Source: an uncultured Lachnospiraceae bacterium
GTDB taxonomy: Bacteria; Bacillota; Clostridia; Lachnospirales; Lachnospiraceae
Direction: 5' to 3'
NCBI GenBank assembly: GCA_934294885.1
Contig: CAKRAK010000001.1
Span: 170,434 to 234,433 of the forward strand
Length of the DNA stretch: 64,000 bases
Under the pieces are notes generated by a model that did not search any database, was not told the origin of the DNA, and saw only the letters and a program-made list of their open reading frames with translations. Positions 9,988-19,040 of the stretch are shown here, one piece after another. The position numbers and the translations under genes were made by a program. Numbering within the stretch: position 1 is the first letter of the stretch; each line of letters opens with the position of its first letter.

Positions 9988-11109
9988 CTATTTACATACT
10001 TCCCTTAGTTTGTTTAAATACTCCGGAAATCCTTTTCTTTTTTCTTCAACGTAAGCGGCATAATTTTCTTTTTTCATTGCAGCTTCCACAAGCTTCTCTA
10101 TACGTTCCCCGGTCAATGCTTCATCGTCAAAATATCTGTGTGCCAAAGAGGTATCCTTTAACAGCCCATCTAATTTACTTCTTTTTTTCGCCTCGGCTGT
10201 GGCAAGAAACGGTGTATTTTTCATAATACTGAAACAAACCCCATGAAAATAAGACGTAATCACAAGATCACATTCTGCAATCAGGGAAAGCCATTCCAAC
10301 GGTGTCACATCCGGCAGATTCATATATCCCTCATGATAGGAACATACACTGATCAAATTATATCGATTCGCTAATTGCTGTCTAATCATACCGGCAGTCT
10401 GATTGGAATCCATCATCACAAGAATATTCTTTTTCTCTGCATCCCATGCCGTTTCCCGATGAAGCCTTTCCTTCAAAAATCCAGTCTTAACCGGAACGTC
10501 CCACAAAAAAGACGGATCACAATTCACACTGACCATATCCTTTGAGCCAAGAACCTCCGTTACCATATCATATGTCATATCATCTCTTACGGAAATATAA
10601 TCAAAATCCTGTAACAGAGCATGAAGCTTTTCCCTTTGTTCCCCGGAAAGAACCTCTAAGCTGCTTCTGGAAGAAGCTGCGTAGGAAAATTTCCTACAGC
10701 CTAAATCTCCCTCTAACCAGTAAGGTGTGGGAAATCCCCGGAATCCGTCTAACTTCCAGACCTCATCACTTCCAACAATAATCACGTCATATTTATTCTT
10801 TACAAATTCGGAAAATTCATCAACAGAATTACTTTTTAAGTATGCGTCTGACTTATCGGAAAGCATATCCTGTGCCTTTACGAAAGTATCCATCAATGCA
10901 AATTTAAAGTCATAGACCTTCTTTTTCAGCAGTCTTTTAAGAAGACCTCTTTTTCTGTAATCATACTGGTCATCTTCCTTTTCCATATGGAAATCAATAA
11001 GCTCAGCCTGTATATCAGCTTCTTCATTTAACCGGCTGCACAAGCAATATGCCTGCATATATGCACCGTAATTACAGGCTCTGTGATATGTCAGTATCCC
11101 TATTTTCAT
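9988..11109 (-). CDS. Polysaccharide pyruvyl transferase family protein
   Basis: 373 residues. The family (CsaB/WcaK/PssM type) transfers pyruvate from phosphoenolpyruvate to a sugar as a ketal. Seen here: the N-terminal ILTYHRACNYGAYMQ segment, a central IIVGSDEVW, and VITSYFHGVCFSI toward the end, all characteristic. The start is the ATG at 11109: GGAG lies six bases upstream, inside a weaker ATG four codons earlier. It is 18 bases after the preceding GT2 gene and abuts the flippase gene. It likely adds an acidic pyruvyl group to a sugar of the surface glycan; the acceptor is unknown. Together with the MurB-like gene it makes two pyruvate-linked functions within four genes. Confidence 0.85.
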   Translation of the reverse strand: MKIGILTYHRACNYGAYMQAYCLCSRLNEEADIQAELIDFHMEKEDDQYDYRKRGLLKRLLKKKVYDFKFALMDTFVKAQDMLSDKSDAYLKSNSVDEFSEFVKNKYDVIIVGSDEVWKLDGFRGFPTPYWLEGDLGCRKFSYAASSRSSLEVLSGEQREKLHALLQDFDYISVRDDMTYDMVTEVLGSKDMVSVNCDPSFLWDVPVKTGFLKERLHRETAWDAEKKNILVMMDSNQTAGMIRQQLANRYNLISVCSYHEGYMNLPDVTPLEWLSLIAECDLVITSYFHGVCFSIMKNTPFLATAEAKKRSKLDGLLKDTSLAHRYFDDEALTGERIEKLVEAAMKKENYAAYVEEKRKGFPEYLNKLREVCK

Positions 11110-11127
11110 AATTATCTCCATTATTTA

Positions 11128-12078
11128 CTATTTCATATAACCCTTTTCCTTCTGCCATTCCACATAGTTATTATATAATTGTCGGAACAGATAGCAGGGA
11201 TTCATTAGATTCTTAGATATAACCGGAACCCTTCTCTTTGCCAAAAGTCCATTGGCTTTCCATATACTCTTAAGTTTTAATTTTCGCTGTATTCCCTTAT
11301 GATAAAAAAATAACCGATTATAGCCCATGTTATTCACATCTGTCTTATTATAGTGTTTTTTGCAAAACTCATAGCATTTTCCGTATTCGGACGCATGACA
11401 TAAAAAAGCCCGTTCTGTTAACAGCGTAGTTAAAGAACCTTCGCTTCTTGTAATGCAGTAGAGCTTCCGATCATCAATTTTAACAGGATCACTGTAAAAA
11501 GCCGATACAACGGAAAAAAACATATCATTATGATGTCTTGTAGGACTATATCGAATATGATGTTCTTCTACCACAGACCGTCTTGTCAGCTTTGCCCAAG
11601 GTCCGAATTCCTTCATTGCAATAATATAATTTTTTCTGGTTGGGTCTTCCAGATAATCCTTCACTCTTTTTTCATGAATAATATGCCGCTCCGCTAATTT
11701 GCCTGTGTCAAGATAGATGCTTGTGATGTCAAACATAATCTGATTGTATGCACTGTCAAAATAATCCGATATCATCTCGTACATACCCGGCATAAAATAA
11801 TCATCTGCATCCGCAAATAAAAGCCACTTTCCTGTTGCATGGTCAATACCCACATTTCGGCATGCACCGGCACTTTGGTCTCCTGTTTGGTTTACATAAA
11901 ATTCCACACGATTTTTGTATGCTGTTTTTACAGATTCATAAATATCCTGTTTTTTTGTACTGTTATCATCTACTACAATTACCTGAATATCCGGCTTGTC
12001 CGGAATGGAATCCAATAAAACCTTAAGTAATTCAGGAGAATTGTAATGGGGAATAATAATCGAAACATTATACTCCAT
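11128..12078 (-). CDS. Glycosyltransferase family 2
   Basis: 316 residues. A GT-A nucleotide-sugar transferase: N-terminal VSIIIPHYNSPELL, V-V-D-D-N-S, GACRNVGIDHA and the metal-binding FADADD segment are all present. The ATG at 12078 has AGGAG five bases upstream; an upstream in-frame extension of 39 codons is read out of the palindromic repeat and is rejected. The gene starts just after that repeat element. Cytosolic, adding one sugar to a lipid-linked acceptor. Donor and acceptor cannot be told from sequence. Confidence 0.85.
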   Translation of the reverse strand: MEYNVSIIIPHYNSPELLKVLLDSIPDKPDIQVIVVDDNSTKKQDIYESVKTAYKNRVEFYVNQTGDQSAGACRNVGIDHATGKWLLFADADDYFMPGMYEMISDYFDSAYNQIMFDITSIYLDTGKLAERHIIHEKRVKDYLEDPTRKNYIIAMKEFGPWAKLTRRSVVEEHHIRYSPTRHHNDMFFSVVSAFYSDPVKIDDRKLYCITRSEGSLTTLLTERAFLCHASEYGKCYEFCKKHYNKTDVNNMGYNRLFFYHKGIQRKLKLKSIWKANGLLAKRRVPVISKNLMNPCYLFRQLYNNYVEWQKEKGYMK

Positions 12079-12100
12079 GGAAGGAAGCTCCTTTTCTATT

Positions 12101-12345
12101 ATGGTTCGTTGCAAATGTCTGCGAAACGCTTTTCCATTTCCAAATTGTGTAAATTGAATATAGATATAAAGCAGGCACGCTTGCGCTTCATCCACACACA
12201 GCGGTACTAAACTCAGGATACGCTAACGCTTTCCTTCGTTAAGTACCGGTGTGCTACAAGAGCCTGCTTCTATATCATATTCAATTTGCACAAGTCATAT
12301 GGATTATCAAGCGTTTCTCATACACCTATATGGTTCGTTGCAAAT
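12101..12345. repeat. Palindromic repeat element flanked by 17-bp direct repeats (copy 1)
   Basis: The stretch between the GT4 stop codon and the next gene is a nested imperfect palindrome. The outer arms are GCGAAACGCTT (12121-12131) and AAGCGTTTC (12309-12317). The middle arms are 12145-12176 and 12262-12293, about 30 bases each with one mismatch and two single-base gaps. Inner arms include CGGTACT and AGTACCG. The element is bracketed by the direct repeat TATGGTTCGTTGCAAAT at 12100-12116 and 12329-12345. A shorter relative lies at 48390-48512. It looks like a small non-autonomous mobile or REP-like element; RNA from it would fold into a long hairpin between two glycosyltransferase genes. 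Confidence 0.75.
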
Positions 12346-12348
12346 ATA

Positions 12349-13512
12349 TTATAAAATACCGGATAGGATATCGTTGTAACGCCTTGATATGTTATCATAG
12401 CTGTACTGCTCTACGGTATGACCGGCTGCGGTCTTCAGCTTAGCGGATAACGCCTCATCCTCCAGTACTCTTGAGATATTAACGGATAACTTCTCCACAT
12501 CCTTTTCGTCGCAAAGAAGGCCGTTTTCTTCATCCTTTACAATATCTACAATACCACCGGAACGGCTGGCAACAACGGGAACCCCACTTGCCATAGCCTC
12601 TAAGATTACAAGTCCAAAACCTTCCTTATCTCCATCAGCGGCTGTAACGGAGGGCGCCACAAACACATCTGCGGATGCATAAATCTCCGGTAATTCATCA
12701 TGGGTTTTCGGTCCGGCAAAAACAACCTTATCTCCTAATGCCTTTGCCTGCTGTCTAAGTCCCGGCTCCAAATCTCCTTTACCTACAATAACCAGCACGG
12801 CATTATCTACTTTTTTCATGGCATCGATGAGATAAGTAACACCTTTCTTTTCCGCCAATCTTCCCACAAACAAAACAACCTTCCGGTCACCCTGTCCGAA
12901 GAAATTTTCCTTTCGATGTTCACTGCTAAACCGGCTTACATCACATCCCATAGGAATGATGGATGTTTTTTGATTCGGATATAATTGCTTTACGTAATCC
13001 TGTAATGCATCGGAAACAACGGTAATCGCTTTTGCTCTTTCCAGACATTTTAATTTCATGGATTTTAAGATACCCTTATTCAAAGAGGTAACATCCCCAC
13101 CATGACCGGTAACAATATACGGCGTATCCTTAACACTCATTTGCATGATTCCCTGTGGAATAAGCCAATGAGCATGTACCACATCAAATTCCTTTGAACG
13201 TTTCTTTAACTGATGGTGTAAAGAGAGCAACAAAAAAGGAACCAGAAGAATACGTATCTTTTTTTGTTTGATTCGAGGTACAATCGCACCGGGATAGCAT
13301 AAGGTCTCGAATTTGTGAATCGGAAAGTAATGATACCGGATCACATGTACCCCTTCCAGTTCCTCTTCCTCCTTTGCACCCACTGCTCCGGGAACCAAAA
13401 CCGTGACATCATAATATTTTGTCATTGCCTTTGCATAATCTAATATAAATCTCGGCTCTGTGTCATTCGCCCAGCGGGGAAAGGTTGAGCCTGTAACCAA
13501 TAACTTTTTCAT
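12349..13512 (-). CDS. Glycosyltransferase family 4
   Basis: 387 residues, the usual length for a GT-B retaining enzyme. Seen: GSTFPRWANDTEPRFILDYA at the N terminus, VVHAHWLIPQG, TGHGGDV, the start of the second Rossmann domain at VVLFVGRLAEKKGVTYLIDA, and the E-x7-E nucleotide-sugar motif in EGFGLVILEAMASGVPVVAS. It probably transfers a hexose or deoxyhexose from a nucleotide donor to the growing lipid-linked glycan at the cytosolic membrane face. The ATG has GGAG seven bases upstream. Downstream it is separated from the next gene by the palindromic repeat, whose direct repeat ends four bases before this stop codon. Confidence 0.88.
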   Translation of the reverse strand: MKKLLVTGSTFPRWANDTEPRFILDYAKAMTKYYDVTVLVPGAVGAKEEEELEGVHVIRYHYFPIHKFETLCYPGAIVPRIKQKKIRILLVPFLLLSLHHQLKKRSKEFDVVHAHWLIPQGIMQMSVKDTPYIVTGHGGDVTSLNKGILKSMKLKCLERAKAITVVSDALQDYVKQLYPNQKTSIIPMGCDVSRFSSEHRKENFFGQGDRKVVLFVGRLAEKKGVTYLIDAMKKVDNAVLVIVGKGDLEPGLRQQAKALGDKVVFAGPKTHDELPEIYASADVFVAPSVTAADGDKEGFGLVILEAMASGVPVVASRSGGIVDIVKDEENGLLCDEKDVEKLSVNISRVLEDEALSAKLKTAAGHTVEQYSYDNISRRYNDILSGIL

Positions 13513-13536
13513 ATAGTAAGCTCCAGTTTCCTATCC

Positions 13537-14508
13537 TTATCGTTCAGATGCTTCGGAGTCTCTCTGATCCAACTCATATTCCATCTTACGAACTCTTTTT
13601 TGAACATCCTGCATGATCTTTCGATTGGCAGAAATCGTATCTGCCATTAAACCAAGTACCCAGATCAGAGCACCGATTGTAATTAACAAACTGCATAAAA
13701 TCAAAGACTGAACATTCCCGGTTCCATGTCCCTGAAACAGGAATACCAGATAGCGTATGCCTAAGATCAAACCGGCAAACATCGGAAAACATCCTAAAAT
13801 AGAGAAAAACATTAAAGGACGATACATAATATAGGCTCTTATAATCGTTACCATGGAACGCTTCACGTACCCAAACATACTGCTGAACAACCGGGATGGA
13901 CGAAGCTCTGCATTGGTACGGATCGGCACAGAAACAATCGCGATTTTATCTCTTCCCGCCTGAACAATCTGTTCCAATGTATAAGTATATTCATTCACAA
14001 CATTTAACTGTAATGCGGCAGTTCTGCTGTATGCACGGAATCCACTTGGTGCATCCGGAATGTCGGTCTTAGATGCTTTTCTTACAACCCAGCTTCCAAA
14101 ATGCTGCAGCCTCTTCTTCAAAGGAGAAAAATGAGCGGTATCATCTATCGGTCTTTCACCGATTACAATATCAGCTTTTCCATCTAGAATCGGCCGAACC
14201 AGCTTTTCAATATCTTCACCGCAATACTGGTTATCTGCATCTGTATTCACAATAATATCCGCGCCCTGGCGAAGACATTCGTCAAGACCTGCCATAAATC
14301 CCTTGGCAAGACCTTTGTTTCTTTTCAAATCCACAATATAATGAACGCCCCAGTTTCTGGCAACCTCCATTGTATTATCCTTGCTTCCGTCATTAATAAT
14401 CAGGTATTCTATCGTATCGATTCCGTCTATATGCTTTGGCAGATCATTTAACGCAACCTCTAAGGTTTCCGCTTCGTTATAGCATGGAATTTGTATAATT
14501 AACTTCAT
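13537..14508 (-). CDS. Polyprenyl-phosphate glycosyltransferase, GT2 DPM/GtrB-like
   Basis: 323 residues. The GT2 core has LIIQIPCYNEAETL, YLIINDGSKDNT, NKGLAKGFMAGLDE and VNTDADNQY, the signature of dolichyl/undecaprenyl-phosphate sugar synthases, followed by two C-terminal hydrophobic segments at about 230-295 as in GtrB/ArnC proteins. It would load a hexose onto undecaprenyl phosphate so that a GT-C enzyme can use it outside the membrane; several GT-C-like proteins are encoded nearby. The ATG at 14508 has GAGG eight bases upstream and starts the recognisable domain; the 23-codon upstream extension is rejected. It has its own promoter at 14568-14596. Confidence 0.85.
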   Translation of the reverse strand: MKLIIQIPCYNEAETLEVALNDLPKHIDGIDTIEYLIINDGSKDNTMEVARNWGVHYIVDLKRNKGLAKGFMAGLDECLRQGADIIVNTDADNQYCGEDIEKLVRPILDGKADIVIGERPIDDTAHFSPLKKRLQHFGSWVVRKASKTDIPDAPSGFRAYSRTAALQLNVVNEYTYTLEQIVQAGRDKIAIVSVPIRTNAELRPSRLFSSMFGYVKRSMVTIIRAYIMYRPLMFFSILGCFPMFAGLILGIRYLVFLFQGHGTGNVQSLILCSLLITIGALIWVLGLMADTISANRKIMQDVQKRVRKMEYELDQRDSEASER

Positions 14509-14567
14509 ATCTGTTACCTCTTTCATCTTCAATAGTTTGTAGTTTTCTAAAAAAACAAGCACAAAAT

Positions 14568-14596
14568 ATTGTAACATTTTTTTAACATTTTATCAA
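14568..14596 (-). promoter_or_regulatory. Internal sigma-A-type promoter
   Basis: On the minus strand TTGATA, a 17-base spacer and TACAAT lie just past the stop codon of the 1466-residue protein gene and about 60 bases before the GT2 start. It would drive the 14.5-0.2 kb block of the locus. Confidence 0.7.
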
Positions 14597-14612
14597 GTAA
14601 TACGAAGGCGTC

Positions 14613-17600
14613 CTAAATGGTAATCTGCTTTTTCGTATCAATCATCCGATTTTTACCGGGGTTATATTTGTGTTCCATATAAATGTATAACCGATAGGTT
14701 TTATCTTGTTTTAATGACCCGCAATATAATTTTGCAAGGAAACCGGATGCAAAGCCGTAAGGCTGTTTTGAAAATACTTCCGCTACGTCATAGCGACGCT
14801 GTGGCGATGTTCCCACATACCATGTATCTTCATCAGATTCCAAAATCAGTCTGATATTGTATTCATAACTGTTTTTCGTTTTCGGATAAGCAAATCCACG
14901 AATTTCAAGGACGTCCTCCTTCACGGCAATTTCATCCACATTCCATTTTAACCGTCTGCATAAGGTGTAAAGCCGACTTACCGGAAGGTTCTTTTTCTTT
15001 CTTCGGTACGGTATGAGCCGCTGGAAATCAACCGGCTTATTTTCATAATCTGCTGCCTTTATGATCTTATCGGAATAACAGATCATGGGCACATTCGGAT
15101 AAATATAAGTAATCATTGCAATCTTATAATCCATAATATCCAAAGCAAGCTCGTCCTTATTCAAACATACCTGGAAGCCGGTATACCTTAAATCCGGTCG
15201 TCTGTCAAACAGCTCCCATACATCCTTTCGTTCCACATGGGTTGCGGGAACCGTAAGGGTTTTTCCTTTTCCGTCAATCAAAACAAGCGTTCTTTTCAGG
15301 GAATCATTGTTTTTAACCGATTCAAACATGGACCATCCTTCAATTCGGACATCTAAGCCTGTTTGAATAATATCCACAACAAACGCTCCATGAGGACGGT
15401 GATTCAGATAGAATACCGGTTCCTTCTTAACCCTGTCAAACCGGGTATTTGGCGTACAATCATTTCCAATCGGATTCAGATTCCGGTTATAGAAAAAGTC
15501 CTCCACCAATTCATCATGTATACATTCCAGTCGAATCCGTTCCTTCAAAAGACGTTCCTGTTTCCATGCATCCGTATTATCATCTCCCCGGCTGATAGAT
15601 TCATGATGATAAGCAACCACATCGTTACGCACTACATTATAGTAGCCCCACTCCAACAGCTTGTAACAAAGATCAACATCATTATAGGCAATCGGGAAAG
15701 ACTCATCAAATTTTCCTGCCTGCCGAAACTTTTCTTTGCTTATCATCAAACAAGCTCCTGTTACGGAAGAATAATTAACATCTAACCGGTTCCGTCCGTA
15801 ATAATACGGGATTTCATCCTTTTCAAAAAGCAGAGTATGGGACGGTCCGATTGGAAGCTTCACAATTCCGCAATGCTGTATTTTGGATGACTGCGGATAT
15901 AACAGCTTCGCACCTACCGCACCGGTATACCGCTGCATTGCCTGTCCAACCATTCTGCCAAGCCATTCTTTGTCAAAGACTTCAATATCATCATTTAAGA
16001 AGAGGTAATATTCTCCTCTAGCAGCCTCCGCTCCCCTGTTACACATTCTGGAGAAATTGAAATCCTCCACCTGATACAGATACTGCACCCCTTTTCTTAA
16101 AAGATAATCCTGAATTTTTTCCCTGTTATAAGCACCGCTGCCATTATCTACAACAATAATCTCATAATTAGGATAATCCGTATAACGGTAAATGGAATCA
16201 ATACACTGCTTTAATATGTGGAAATGATCCTTTGACGGTATAATAATACTGACCAATGGATATCCGGTTGGCTCATATACAATATGATACTGGAACATAT
16301 CACTGACATACTCCGGATATCCCTTAATATTTCTTCTCTTTAATGCATCTATCTTGGCATTTTTTACTGCCTCTAATGCATACGATTTTGCAGAAGGGGC
16401 TGCCGCCAAGGATTCCGGTCTGGCTCTCCAATGATACAAGATTTTCGGAACGTGTGCCACATGACTATCGTAAGTGTGCTCCATAAAACGCAGCGTAAAG
16501 TCATAATCCTGTGCTCCATCATAGGCAGGACGCAGTCCACCGATTTTTTTGACAATGGATGCCCGGTATATGGCAAGATGATTGGTATACATCTGGGACA
16601 TAAAGAAATCCGGTGACCATTCCGGTTTAAAGAACGGCGAATATCTTTTTGTTCCGTCATCCGTTATTTTATCCTCATCACTATAAATAAAATCATACTC
16701 CGGATTTTCATTTATTTTCATTGCCATCTCATACAATGCATCTTCCGTAATCACGTCATCACAATCCATAAAGGCAATATACACACCTTTGGCAGCTTCA
16801 ATTCCGTCATTTGTACATCTTGAAATATTCCCGTTGACGGTTCGGTAAATTACACGGATTTTTTCATCATTTTCATAAAGGCGAAGCGTTTCTCTTACAC
16901 CTTCCATGGTAGAACAATCATCTACTAAAATTAATTCCCAGTTTGTATAAATCTGATTCTTCACAGACAAAATACATTCCCGCAGCTGCTGCGGCAAAAC
17001 ATTATAAACAGGAACCACAACGGAAATCAACGGTTCAAAATCCCAGTCTATATTCTTTTTTGCCTTGGATGGTTTTTCCGTATTCTCAATCCATTTATCA
17101 AAATATCTGGTATCACCGATTCCATCCTCCACGTCCTCCGGATGCTTGATTCCCATACGCTCATATACAAAAGCCTTTACCTTGTCGGAAGTATCCCTTC
17201 TGGCAAATAATCCCTGCGTCCAGAACAGCTCCACATGAGGATTCTTTTCAATGCTTTCATCTGTCAAATGAGCAATATATTTTTCCTCATCCTTCTTATC
17301 CACAAAACCGTCAGCATTGGTGAGATTCCCAATCATCACAGCCTCTTCCTCCGTAGGCTGTTCGATTAAACGATAAACCCGTCCCAATGCCTGATCCGGC
17401 ATAATCTCAATATTATATTTTTTCACAAAATCAAGACCATAGGTCACATAATCAATAATACCCTTTGTAATATCTCCCTTTAATGCTTCCGGCTGATTCT
17501 TCTCATAAACCACACCGTCTGCACCGTATGCATGAATAGACGGATGTCCCGCAGAGAAAAATAATTCCAGCAAAACAATGGCAGTTTTGGCTCTTTCCTG

Positions 17601-19013
17601 CAAGGTATAATTCTTATAATGATCAAAAAGATATGCCTCATATTTTCTGCCTTTTAGCTGTTTCTTACTCTTTGGAGAATTCAAAATACCGGCATACAAA
17701 AACTCATATTCCCTGTCACAGCCAATGGCAGAAAGAAAACGATCCAGAAGATATTGAGAGCTTCCGTTCCATCCGCAGTCAAACACCTTTGCTTCTCCAT
17801 CAAAAAATCCAATGGATTCATAGTATTTTTTTGCATACTCCCGCTCCTGCTTACAGGTTTCCAAAAACAGTTCTTTGTTATATACATATATTTTTCTGAA
17901 GTTCTCCACCTGTTCCAAATTATCAATCACATCATAAACAGAAGAAAATCCGCACTGATCCAAATGCTGCAATCTGCCTGCATCTACCCCTAAATACTCG
18001 CAGATTTCCTCCACAGACTGTCCGAAGGTATAAGGTGGCAGGAGTTTGATATCCTCTTCATTCATCTGGGTAATTCCGGCTAACATTAATGCACGTCTTG
18101 AAGTCTCCACATATACAATCTCATGGTCTGTCTTATGTTGAGCCTTAAGCGTTTGAAACAGATGATATAGATTATATCCATCCCGGGCTAAGAAAAAGAT
18201 TTTCTCATTCTGATGAAGATTTTTTTCCAGCCACAAATAAAGTCCCATATATAACGGACCGCCTACTTCAATTCCCAGATGATACCAAAAGGTTTGATCC
18301 TGATGATACAATATCTTATAAAGTCCGTCATCCACAATGCTGCAATTGGCATTTTTATTTTTTTCTTTTTCTAATCCTTTTTCATAAAGAAAGGTTTCAA
18401 GTCCCAGACTTCCCGGATTATCCACATCGGCAAACTGACTATCTCCAATGTGCAGGATTTCACTGTATTCCACGGAAAATTCGTCTTTTATACAGGCAAA
18501 CAGTTCTTTATTAAACTTTGCCTTTCTCTCATCAGAAGAAACAAAAAGTCTGTGATATCCCACATAGCCGCATCCGGTCAATATATCCTCTATGGTATCA
18601 CCGTTTAAATACATATCACTGGTAATCACAACCTTTTTACCGGATGCAAGAGCATGCCGGAAAACGTCATACATTTCCGTATTCTGCTTTAATGCATCCT
18701 TTTCCAGTTGTATTTCATAGGCTTTGATTTCCATCCAGTCATACTCCGGATATACCGTTGCCAGATGGTCATAGATTTCGTCCATATTGGCATGAGGATA
18801 GCCCTTACTTTCGAATAATTTATGACTGATCACGTCCTGTTCCCTCATACGAAGCTTCACAAAACCCGCAATCTGATAATGTTCCCCCACCATCCGGAAA
18901 ATATCCTCCGGTGTATTGGTCAGACGATATACCAATGTATCAAACATATCAAAAGAAATGACCTTTGCATTTTCTATTTTTTCATATAAAACCTCTAATG
19001 TCTGTTCTGTCAT
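14613..19013 (-). CDS. Multidomain protein: HAD-like domain plus two GT2 domains
   Basis: 1466 residues. Residues 1-215 resemble a HAD hydrolase (F-D22-M-F-D25-T26-L, and HIGDSQFADVDN at 188-199). Residues about 230-640 are unassigned. The first GT2 domain runs about 660-890 (LISVVVPVYN, MDCDD at 749-753, QDYD at 835-838), the second about 918-1150 (VSIIIPSKDH, LNDDIE at 1006-1011, NDVD at 1111-1114). Residues 1205-1466 form a beta-rich tail. It likely adds two successive or alternating sugars to a repeating chain; the HAD part may remove a phosphate or be structural. The start has AGGAG nine bases upstream. It follows the kinase-like gene by 27 bases. Confidence 0.8.
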   Translation of the reverse strand: MTEQTLEVLYEKIENAKVISFDMFDTLVYRLTNTPEDIFRMVGEHYQIAGFVKLRMREQDVISHKLFESKGYPHANMDEIYDHLATVYPEYDWMEIKAYEIQLEKDALKQNTEMYDVFRHALASGKKVVITSDMYLNGDTIEDILTGCGYVGYHRLFVSSDERKAKFNKELFACIKDEFSVEYSEILHIGDSQFADVDNPGSLGLETFLYEKGLEKEKNKNANCSIVDDGLYKILYHQDQTFWYHLGIEVGGPLYMGLYLWLEKNLHQNEKIFFLARDGYNLYHLFQTLKAQHKTDHEIVYVETSRRALMLAGITQMNEEDIKLLPPYTFGQSVEEICEYLGVDAGRLQHLDQCGFSSVYDVIDNLEQVENFRKIYVYNKELFLETCKQEREYAKKYYESIGFFDGEAKVFDCGWNGSSQYLLDRFLSAIGCDREYEFLYAGILNSPKSKKQLKGRKYEAYLFDHYKNYTLQERAKTAIVLLELFFSAGHPSIHAYGADGVVYEKNQPEALKGDITKGIIDYVTYGLDFVKKYNIEIMPDQALGRVYRLIEQPTEEEAVMIGNLTNADGFVDKKDEEKYIAHLTDESIEKNPHVELFWTQGLFARRDTSDKVKAFVYERMGIKHPEDVEDGIGDTRYFDKWIENTEKPSKAKKNIDWDFEPLISVVVPVYNVLPQQLRECILSVKNQIYTNWELILVDDCSTMEGVRETLRLYENDEKIRVIYRTVNGNISRCTNDGIEAAKGVYIAFMDCDDVITEDALYEMAMKINENPEYDFIYSDEDKITDDGTKRYSPFFKPEWSPDFFMSQMYTNHLAIYRASIVKKIGGLRPAYDGAQDYDFTLRFMEHTYDSHVAHVPKILYHWRARPESLAAAPSAKSYALEAVKNAKIDALKRRNIKGYPEYVSDMFQYHIVYEPTGYPLVSIIIPSKDHFHILKQCIDSIYRYTDYPNYEIIVVDNGSGAYNREKIQDYLLRKGVQYLYQVEDFNFSRMCNRGAEAARGEYYLFLNDDIEVFDKEWLGRMVGQAMQRYTGAVGAKLLYPQSSKIQHCGIVKLPIGPSHTLLFEKDEIPYYYGRNRLDVNYSSVTGACLMISKEKFRQAGKFDESFPIAYNDVDLCYKLLEWGYYNVVRNDVVAYHHESISRGDDNTDAWKQERLLKERIRLECIHDELVEDFFYNRNLNPIGNDCTPNTRFDRVKKEPVFYLNHRPHGAFVVDIIQTGLDVRIEGWSMFESVKNNDSLKRTLVLIDGKGKTLTVPATHVERKDVWELFDRRPDLRYTGFQVCLNKDELALDIMDYKIAMITYIYPNVPMICYSDKIIKAADYENKPVDFQRLIPYRRKKKNLPVSRLYTLCRRLKWNVDEIAVKEDVLEIRGFAYPKTKNSYEYNIRLILESDEDTWYVGTSPQRRYDVAEVFSKQPYGFASGFLAKLYCGSLKQDKTYRLYIYMEHKYNPGKNRMIDTKKQITI

Positions 19014-19040
19014 ACTAAACTTCTCCTACATTTTATAACC

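Noticed and set aside
12079..12195. 39-codon N-terminal extension of the GT2 at 11128-12078
   Set aside because: It is read out of the palindromic repeat, and the ATG at 12078 has a good AGGAG site and starts the conserved domain.
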